Source: Micromonosporaceae bacterium KJ-029 | GTDB taxonomy: Bacteria; Actinomycetota; Actinomycetes; Mycobacteriales; Micromonosporaceae | DNA length: 64,000 nucleotides | Assembly: GCA_005402585.1 (NCBI GenBank) | Contig: BIFP01000022.1 | Location: forward strand, 1-64,000 | Direction of reading: 5' to 3' | Shown: one piece after another, positions 58,250 to 64,000 of the stretch | How positions within the stretch are numbered: position 1 is the first letter of the stretch | Layout: each line of letters opens with the position of its first letter | Position numbers and translations under genes: made by a program | Notes under the pieces: model-generated | What the model was told of the DNA's origin: nothing | The model's database searches: none | Seen by the model: only the letters and a program-made list of their open reading frames with translations

Positions 58250-59293
58250 TCAACGGGCGACCGGCAACGCCACCGCGGCGGGCGCTGGTACGGGCGTCAG
58301 GTCCTCCGCAGGTGGCCGGTTGCGTTCGACCAGCCACTTGCCCCACCAGAACAGACCGCGGGCGAGGCAGACCAGGGTCACCGCGAAGAACAGCGTGTAG
58401 ACCACGTTGAACACCATCAGCAGGCCGTAGACCATGCCGACGCTGGCGCCGAACATGAACTGCATCCGCGGCGCCGCCGGGGTGGTGCCCGGGTCGGTGA
58501 TCATGTAGTTGGTGAACAAGACGAAGGCCACCCCGGTCATCGGCACCAGCGCGGCGACCAGCGACACGTCCCAGATGAAGTGTCGGAGCACCGCCTGGAT
58601 CACGAACGCGCCCAGCCAGCCGACGATCAGCGGCACCTTCTTGGTGAGCATGGCGTTGAGTACCGTGCCCGCGGTCACGATGATCACCGGGATGAGGATG
58701 CTGATCACCCCGGGGACGTTCTCGGTGAAGTGGTACGGCGGGGCGATGTTGACCCAGGAGAAGGCCAGCAGCGTGATCGTGATACCGAAGTTGGACGGGT
58801 TCATGAAGTGCCGCATCCGGCCCTTGATCGGCGCTTGGAGCACCGCCTTCTGGCCAACCGCCACGACCACGGCGAACGCGATGGGCCAGAAATTGTCGTT
58901 GGCGTAGAGCAGCATGTTCGCGGCCAGCGCGGTGATGTGCGCGGGCAGCAGGAAGGTGTACACCCCCCACACGCCGTGGCCGCCGAAGGCCAGCGGACGC
59001 TTCAGTGCCCGCGCCGAGATGACCTCGACAACAATCTCGGTGGCGTAGCCGACCGCCAGGGCCAGGATCGGCCACAGCCAGGGCTGTTCGAAGCCGAGCA
59101 CCGTGTAGCCCAGGATATTGAAGATCGACATAGAGATGGCGAAGTTGCGCAAGGCAAGGTAGCGCGGGTCCTTGCTGTCCACCCGGGGCACGGCGGCCCG
59201 GGCCGCCGCGGGTGCCGGCGCCGTCGCGGGCGGAGTGGCCGGGGTGGCGACCAACAGCTCCCCGTCCGCCTCGGGTCGCTTAACGTCTGTCAT
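58250..59293 (-). CDS. unbU: UnbU-like enediyne-associated membrane protein (Rnf/Nqr-like)
   Basis: 347 aa with a disordered Ala/Pro-rich N-terminus of about 55 residues and then about nine helices. The long LPAHITALAANMLLYANDNF segment and SNFGITITLLAFSWVNIAPP are typical of the RnfD/NqrB-like UnbU (E4) proteins of enediyne clusters. ATG 59293 overlaps the unbV stop by 4 nt. The role is not settled: electron transfer or export across the membrane during enediyne assembly is proposed for the family. Confidence 0.85.
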   Translation of the reverse strand: MTDVKRPEADGELLVATPATPPATAPAPAAARAAVPRVDSKDPRYLALRNFAISMSIFNILGYTVLGFEQPWLWPILALAVGYATEIVVEVISARALKRPLAFGGHGVWGVYTFLLPAHITALAANMLLYANDNFWPIAFAVVVAVGQKAVLQAPIKGRMRHFMNPSNFGITITLLAFSWVNIAPPYHFTENVPGVISILIPVIIVTAGTVLNAMLTKKVPLIVGWLGAFVIQAVLRHFIWDVSLVAALVPMTGVAFVLFTNYMITDPGTTPAAPRMQFMFGASVGMVYGLLMVFNVVYTLFFAVTLVCLARGLFWWGKWLVERNRPPAEDLTPVPAPAAVALPVAR

Positions 59294-61245
59294 CGCTTGG
59301 TCAGCTCCTCGGCTCGACTGGTCAGCATGAGGTCGTGCCACCCGGCGGTCAGGTCGAGCGTCTGCCGGTGTGTGGTGCCGGTGAGGTCACGCCAGCTCAG
59401 CTCCGCCTTGACCGGCCGGTCCCCGGCGGCGCCGAGGCCGAAGAAGACGTCGAAGCTGCGCTTGCCGGAGTGGCCTCCGCCACCGTCGAGCTGAGCGAGC
59501 TGGGTGCGCCCGTCGGCAGTGGTGACCCGCACCTGCGCGCCGTACGCCGGGGAGGCGCCATCGCCGGACAGCGTCGGCCGGGTCAGCCGCAACCCTAGGA
59601 AGTTGCCGTTGCCGGGCTTGTCGTTGCGGTAGTACGCGGGCGGCCCCCACTGGCGGGCCACAGCGAAGTCCTGGGCACCGTCGCCGTTGGTGTCGGCCAC
59701 CGCCACGCCCCGAGTGGGGATGGGCAGGGCCAGGCCGAGTTCCTCGCTGATGTTGGCGTACCGGCCGTTGTCCTCGGGTACCCAGAAGGCCAGGGTGTTG
59801 CCACCAGCGATGTCGTCACCGGGCTCGGCCTTCGGCCACATGTCGGGGTCGGAGAGCAGTACGTCGTTGCTGATCGCCAACTCCTGCAACCAGTTGAACC
59901 GGTTGATGGTGCCCTTCACGAAGCCGGTGGCCTGGACGACCGCCAGCCGGCCGCTGTTGTCGAAGTCCGCCATCTTGGCGTCCCAGCCCCAGCCGACCCA
60001 GGCCATGTTCTTGGCGGCAGCCTGGTTGCGGTACGGCGCCTCGCCCCGGCTCATCATCTCCCGGGCCTGCTCCGGCGTCGCGGCCGTGTTCTGCCAGACG
60101 AAGTTGCTCTCCTCCAGACCCCACGACTCGGTGATGTTGCTGACGAACGCGTCGAACCGGCCACGCCCCTCCAGGTCGGCGAAGTCGATGGACATGCCCT
60201 TGAACGAGTCGTGCCCGAGCACCAGCGACTTCGGGGTGATCGGGGTGCGGCGCCCCTCCACCAGTTCGAACCAGATCCGGCCCGGCGTGGACCGGTTGTG
60301 GAAGAGCCGGTCCTGGCCGAAGTCGTTGGCCAGGTACAGCTCCGGCAGCAGGTCGCCGTCCAGGTCGGCGGAGGCGGCGCCGAGCGTCCAGCCGGTGAAG
60401 TACGCGGGATCCCCCGCCACCTGCTCCTCGTAGCTCGCCGACGGTGTTTCGCCGGTGGTCGCGCCGGTCCAACGCAGGATGTGCGCGCCGCCGGCGTTGT
60501 GCGCGTGCGACATCGAGTGGTTCATCTGCACGTGCGGCAGGCCCTGTGGGTCGAGGACCTGGCTGTCCGGGAAGTAGTTGAAGATTCCGATGTCGGGCCG
60601 GCCGTCGCCGTCGAAGTCGGCCACCGCCACGGCGTTGGTGTTCCACAGCGGACCGCGGTACACGGCGCTGGTGCTCTGCTGCGGGATCAGCTCGACCGGG
60701 TGGTATGCCGCGAGGCTCAGCGAGGTAACCCCGGGCCGTTGCATGAACAACACCGGCGTACGGCCCCAGTAGTAGACCAGCAGGTCCATCCGGCCGTCGA
60801 GATTGAAGTCGCCGGGGACACAGCCCATCGGGGCGATCGCCGGACCCATCGGCAGCGGCGCCGGATCCAGCACGAACGGCGCGTACGTGGCGCCACTGTC
60901 CGGTGCCGGGGTGACGATCACCGTGTCGCTGCGGGTGTCGACGAGGCACAGGTCGTTCGCGCCGCCCTGGCCGTCCAGGTCGTTGAGCGCCACCCCGGCG
61001 CCGACCGACGAGATCCAGGACCGGATGTGTTCGAACCGGGGGTTCACCTCACGCACGGTGCGCTCCGGCAGGCCGGGCGGCAGCGCGATGGGCAGTTCGG
61101 TGAACGCGTACCGGGAGGCCAACGCGGTGCGCTCCTCGGCCGAGGCCGAGGGCAGCCGCGCCACTGAGAACAGGCCGGCGACCAGCGCCAGGACGAATAC
61201 CGGTGGAATGAGTCGGCGCAGGATGCCTACGGATTGCGGTGGCAA
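59290..61245 (-). CDS. unbV: UnbV-like enediyne-associated secreted protein (ASPIC/UnbV)
   Basis: 651 aa from a TTG at 61245 that follows GAGGGGG; longer starts have Arg/Pro-rich leaders and are rejected. A signal peptide (LIPPVFVLALVAGLFSVARL, cleavage near ASA) is followed by FG-GAP-like repeats (GDFNLDGRMDLLVYY, ADFDGDGRPDIGIFNY, ADTNGDGAQDFAVAR) and the C-terminal ASPIC/UnbV domain (YGAQVRVTTADGRTQLAQLD). It is exported and conserved in enediyne cassettes next to UnbU. Confidence 0.88.
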   Translation of the reverse strand: MPPQSVGILRRLIPPVFVLALVAGLFSVARLPSASAEERTALASRYAFTELPIALPPGLPERTVREVNPRFEHIRSWISSVGAGVALNDLDGQGGANDLCLVDTRSDTVIVTPAPDSGATYAPFVLDPAPLPMGPAIAPMGCVPGDFNLDGRMDLLVYYWGRTPVLFMQRPGVTSLSLAAYHPVELIPQQSTSAVYRGPLWNTNAVAVADFDGDGRPDIGIFNYFPDSQVLDPQGLPHVQMNHSMSHAHNAGGAHILRWTGATTGETPSASYEEQVAGDPAYFTGWTLGAASADLDGDLLPELYLANDFGQDRLFHNRSTPGRIWFELVEGRRTPITPKSLVLGHDSFKGMSIDFADLEGRGRFDAFVSNITESWGLEESNFVWQNTAATPEQAREMMSRGEAPYRNQAAAKNMAWVGWGWDAKMADFDNSGRLAVVQATGFVKGTINRFNWLQELAISNDVLLSDPDMWPKAEPGDDIAGGNTLAFWVPEDNGRYANISEELGLALPIPTRGVAVADTNGDGAQDFAVARQWGPPAYYRNDKPGNGNFLGLRLTRPTLSGDGASPAYGAQVRVTTADGRTQLAQLDGGGGHSGKRSFDVFFGLGAAGDRPVKAELSWRDLTGTTHRQTLDLTAGWHDLMLTSRAEELTKR

Positions 61246-61620
61246 GTATCCCCCTCGGGCAGACGGCGCCGGGACATGCGGGTCGGCCGGCAGCGGACGG
61301 ACGGAGCGCCTACAGGCGAGTCGGTAGTCGTACCGGCCGCACCGGCTGTCCCTGACCTCGATCTTTCGGGCACCGGCCGGACGCGGCATCTCGGTACGAA
61401 CCATCGCCATGCTTTCGTCCGGTGCGGCACGGTGTCTTCTCAGGAATTGCTCTCGAAACCATTAACCGCCAAGCGCGCACGAATGAAGAATTTCTATTGG
61501 AGAGCCGTAATTGCCACTGCTCCCGGCGTTTTCGAAATGGGAGGAAGGGGAGCCCGGAAACATTCGCGCACCACGCCGTCCCCGCCCGGGGACCGGGCGG
61601 GGGGACGTACCAGACCACCA
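61246..61620 (-). promoter_or_regulatory. non-coding gap with terminator and AT-rich stretch
   Basis: 375 nt between the P450 end and unbV start, with no gene seen. A stem CGTCCCCGCCC/GGGCGGGGGGACG (61577-61607, with bulged G) lies just past the P450 stop and may end that transcript. 61430-61520 is clearly less GC-rich than the surroundings and is the likely promoter region for unbV-unbU. Confidence 0.5.
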
Positions 61621-62976
61621 TCAGTCGGGCAGGCCGATGCGCATGGGCAGGCCGTCGCGCACCCGCAGCGACAGCATCGGCTCGGGCACCACCGGGCGAC
61701 CCGCCGGGCGGGTCAGGCGCAGATCACGCACCAGCAACGCGGTGGCGAAGGTGGCCTCCATCAGACCCAGGTGATTGCCCACGCAGAACCGGGGTCCGGC
61801 GCCGAATGGGATGTACGCGTACTGGGGTCGGTCGACGGAGCGGGCCGGGTCGAATCGCTCCGGGTCGAACTGCTCCGGCTCGGCCCAGAACCGCGGGTGC
61901 CGGTGCAGTGTGTACGTGCAGATGAGCACGTCCGCGCCGGCGGGGACGTGGTAGCCGCCCACCTCGTCGTCGGCCAGGGCCTTGCGCGGCAGCAGCCATA
62001 CCGCCGGGTAGAGGCGCATCACCTCCTTCAGCACCATCGTGGTGTAGCGCAGCCGGGTCAGGTCGTCCACGGTGGGCAGCCGGTCACCGAGCACCGACAC
62101 CACCTCGGCGCGCAGCCGTTCGCGTACCTCGGGGTGCCGGTCGAGCAGGTACAACGTCCAGCTAAGCGTGCTGGCGGTCGTCTCGTGGCCGGCCAGCAGC
62201 AGAGTGACCAGCTCGTCGCGGAGCCGGGCGCGCCCGATCCGCGGATCCCGCTCCCGCCCGGCGGAGGCGATCAGCCGGGACAGCACATCCGCCCGGCCGT
62301 CGTCGGCACTGCCGCGCTCGGCCACCAACTGGTTGACGATCCCCTCGAGTCGATGCCGGGACCGCCGAAACCGCAGCTGCCGGGGCAGCGGGAGCACCGG
62401 CGGCACCGCGCTCAACGTCTCCAGTTCGAACATCGCCTGGTTCTGCACGGCGGCGAAGTCGTCGCCGATGGTCGGGAATCGACCCAGGTCGGTGTCGAGC
62501 AGCGTACGACCCAGCACCCCTACGGTCAGCGAGGTCATCTCGACCGACACGTCGACCACCTGCCCCGCGCGGCGACGCAGGCGCTCGACCAGGGCGGCGG
62601 CCTCCTCCGCCACCAGACCGGCCTGGGCGGCGATCCGCCGGCTCTGGAACGCCGGCTGGATCACCTTGCGCTGCTTGCGCCACAGCTCGCCCTCGCTGGT
62701 GAGCAACCCGTCGCCGAGCGCCCGCCGGGCGTGAACCAGCCCGATACCCTTGTGGTAGTTGGCAGCGTTGTCGGCCAGCACGTGCTTCGCGTGGTCCGGG
62801 TGGTTGAAGAAGTACAGGCTCTTCGGTCCGACGGGCAGGCGCGCCGCGTCACCGTACCGTTGGGCGGCCGAGGTCATCATGCCCAGCCGGTCCCGGTTCA
62901 TCACCACCAGCATGCGTAGCGCCGCGAAGCGCGGTGGACCGGGCGGAGTCCGGCGGGCCGGCGTCACGACGCTCAC
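61621..62976 (-). CDS. cytochrome P450
   Basis: 451 aa from a GTG that overlaps the flavin reductase stop (GTGA). I-helix AGHETTAS, K-helix KEVMRL (ExxR), PERF in DPERFDPARS and the haem loop FGAGPRFCVG with C398. No membrane anchor, so it is a soluble bacterial P450 needing a ferredoxin. Within this cluster it probably hydroxylates or epoxidises the enediyne core or an appended unit. Confidence 0.93.
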   Translation of the reverse strand: MSVVTPARRTPPGPPRFAALRMLVVMNRDRLGMMTSAAQRYGDAARLPVGPKSLYFFNHPDHAKHVLADNAANYHKGIGLVHARRALGDGLLTSEGELWRKQRKVIQPAFQSRRIAAQAGLVAEEAAALVERLRRRAGQVVDVSVEMTSLTVGVLGRTLLDTDLGRFPTIGDDFAAVQNQAMFELETLSAVPPVLPLPRQLRFRRSRHRLEGIVNQLVAERGSADDGRADVLSRLIASAGRERDPRIGRARLRDELVTLLLAGHETTASTLSWTLYLLDRHPEVRERLRAEVVSVLGDRLPTVDDLTRLRYTTMVLKEVMRLYPAVWLLPRKALADDEVGGYHVPAGADVLICTYTLHRHPRFWAEPEQFDPERFDPARSVDRPQYAYIPFGAGPRFCVGNHLGLMEATFATALLVRDLRLTRPAGRPVVPEPMLSLRVRDGLPMRIGLPD

Positions 62977-63506
62977 GTCGTCGCCCCGGTACGCTCACGC
63001 TCCGACTGGCGGAACCGGCCGTCGACGAAGATCAGCGCCTCGCCGGCGGTCCGGTCCAGCGCCACCACCCGGCCGATGAAGATGCTGTGGTCCCCGCCGT
63101 CGTACGTCTGCCACAGCACGCACTCGAAGTGCGCGACCGCGCCGACCAGCAGCGGTGAGCCGGTCCGGCCGCCGGCCCGCCACTGGGCGAATTCGAACTG
63201 CTCCCGCCCGAGCGGCCGGCGCCGGTCGGCGAAGTAGCGGGCCACCGGCTCCTGCGTCGCGGCGAGAACCGAGATCCCGAACTGCCCGGCCTCGGTCAAC
63301 GCGCCGTGCATCATCGCATCGCGACCGACGCAGACCAGGGCCAGCGGCGGGTCCAGGGAGACCGCGGTGAACGAGTTGGCCGTCATGCCGTGCGGGGTCG
63401 GGCCGCCGACGGTGACCACCGTGACGCCGGTGGGGAAGGCGGAGAAAGCCCAGCGGAGCGTCTTCGAGTCGGCTACCACGCCGCCGGGGTCGGGGTGGAC
63501 TGTCAC
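62973..63506 (-). CDS. flavin reductase (HpaC/SgcE6-type)
   Basis: 177 aa from a GTG at 63506 with AGGAGGT upstream. LRWAFSAFPTGVTVVTVGG and GMTANSFTAVSLDPPLALVCVG are the flavin-binding segments of the two-component reductase family. It supplies reduced flavin to a partner monooxygenase; such reductases accompany enediyne peripheral-unit hydroxylases. The partner monooxygenase is not in the window. Confidence 0.9.
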   Translation of the reverse strand: MTVHPDPGGVVADSKTLRWAFSAFPTGVTVVTVGGPTPHGMTANSFTAVSLDPPLALVCVGRDAMMHGALTEAGQFGISVLAATQEPVARYFADRRRPLGREQFEFAQWRAGGRTGSPLLVGAVAHFECVLWQTYDGGDHSIFIGRVVALDRTAGEALIFVDGRFRQSERERTGATT

Positions 63507-63528
63507 AGTGACCTCCTGAGGTCGCCGG

Positions 63529-63972
63529 TCAGGCCCGTACGCCCACGGCGTACGGCTTGAGCGCGGCCTCCAACGCCTCCGGCACCCGGGTGGGGACGGT
63601 ACGGGTGTTGGGGCCGCGCATGCACGCCACGCGCTGCGAGCCACGGGCGACGAGGACTTCACCGCCGCCGGGGTCCAGCCGGACGTAGTCGAAGCCGAAC
63701 TCGATCTGGGTCTGCGCCAGCTCACGCAGATGCATCCGAACGGCCAGCTCGTCGAACGCGGTGATCTCGGCGAAGAACTCACAGTCCACCCGCAACGTGA
63801 ACAGCTTGAGATCCGCCTGAAGATCGGCCAGCACCGCCGGCGCCCGCTCCTTGAGGAACAACTCCCGGCACCGCCCCTGCCACCGCAGGTAGTTGACGTA
63901 GTAGACGTTGCCGACGAGGTTGGTCTCCTCGAACCCGACCGTGTGCCGGTACTCGAACCAGCGCTCCACCAT
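63529..63972 (-). CDS. enediyne thioesterase (E10/TEBC, hot-dog fold)
   Basis: 147 aa from ATG 63972 with GGGGAGG upstream; a GTG at 63978 is possible. YRHTVGFEETNLVGNVYYVN, LRWQGRCRELFL and DCEFFAEITAFDELAVRM are the recognisable core of CalE7/DynE7/SgcE10 enzymes. It releases the nascent polyene from the enediyne PKS. The gene for that PKS usually lies directly upstream in the same direction, which here means just outside base 64000. Confidence 0.93.
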   Translation of the reverse strand: MVERWFEYRHTVGFEETNLVGNVYYVNYLRWQGRCRELFLKERAPAVLADLQADLKLFTLRVDCEFFAEITAFDELAVRMHLRELAQTQIEFGFDYVRLDPGGGEVLVARGSQRVACMRGPNTRTVPTRVPEALEAALKPYAVGVRA

Positions 63973-64000
63973 CGTCACCTCCCCTCGGTGAGGACCGCGA

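Noticed and set aside
61246..61410. Longer unbV start at 61410
   Set aside because: It adds 55 Arg/Pro-rich residues before the signal peptide; a TTG with a strong ribosome site precedes the signal peptide directly.

Overview
The window is high-GC actinomycete DNA with GTG/ATG/TTG starts, heavy use of 4-nt ATGA/GTGA overlaps, a complete Pup-proteasome gene set, IdeR-type iron control and an enediyne-type secondary-metabolite edge. This fits a Micromonosporaceae genome (Micromonospora or a close relative); the genus is inferred from gene content and order, not from a marker gene.

Left part (1-15200) is accessory. It holds a TetR-GAPDH pair behind a palindromic operator; an overlapping minus-strand operon (4877 to 2264) that resembles the mau maturation system (Tat-exported Cys-rich MauA-like protein, MauD-like thioredoxin, MauE-like membrane protein, another Tat protein, a polytopic membrane protein) but lacks heavy chain and MauG; a rifampin-phosphotransferase/PEP-synthase-like enzyme with a perfect 20-bp palindrome over its promoter and its own TetR; an IdeR-boxed iron-siderophore ABC importer; an orphan Phd-like antitoxin; and a stand-alone IS605-family TnpB element beside a decayed CBM2 gene.

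Middle part (15356-48554) is the conserved actinobacterial region around pupylation: HelY-type helicase, lipid kinase, tatC/tatA, pafC/pafB, DUF3866 protein, pafA, then after an interruption prcA, prcB, an endonuclease-VII-like HNH gene, pup, dop, a large membrane protein, mpa, a 3Fe-4S ferredoxin, tRNA m1A58 methyltransferase, a site-2 protease and a RecB-like nuclease. The interruption (27832-35823) carries the four dTDP-L-rhamnose genes plus glycosyltransferases, a flippase-like protein and DUF2304 in one tightly overlapping plus-strand operon, and a TetR-controlled membrane-protein pair.

Right part (48631-58090) has a two-component system, a MacB/FtsX-type ABC exporter, a HAD phosphatase, a neutral zinc metallopeptidase, a Ca2+/H+ antiporter and an ArsR regulator. 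The final 6 kb (58250-63972, minus strand) reads thioesterase, flavin reductase, P450, UnbV, UnbU: the accessory half of an enediyne cassette. The enediyne PKS itself would be expected just beyond base 64000.

Small-scale structure adds several things: three copies of an intercistronic repeat that supplies stop codons of pafB and rmlA, a family of GGGCCC double terminators, a family of long hairpins with a GATC(A/T)TGCAGTT core, several GC-rich stem terminators and a set of genes whose start codon lies 6-9 nt after a TANNNT box (probable leaderless mRNAs). No rRNA, tRNA or CRISPR array was seen.
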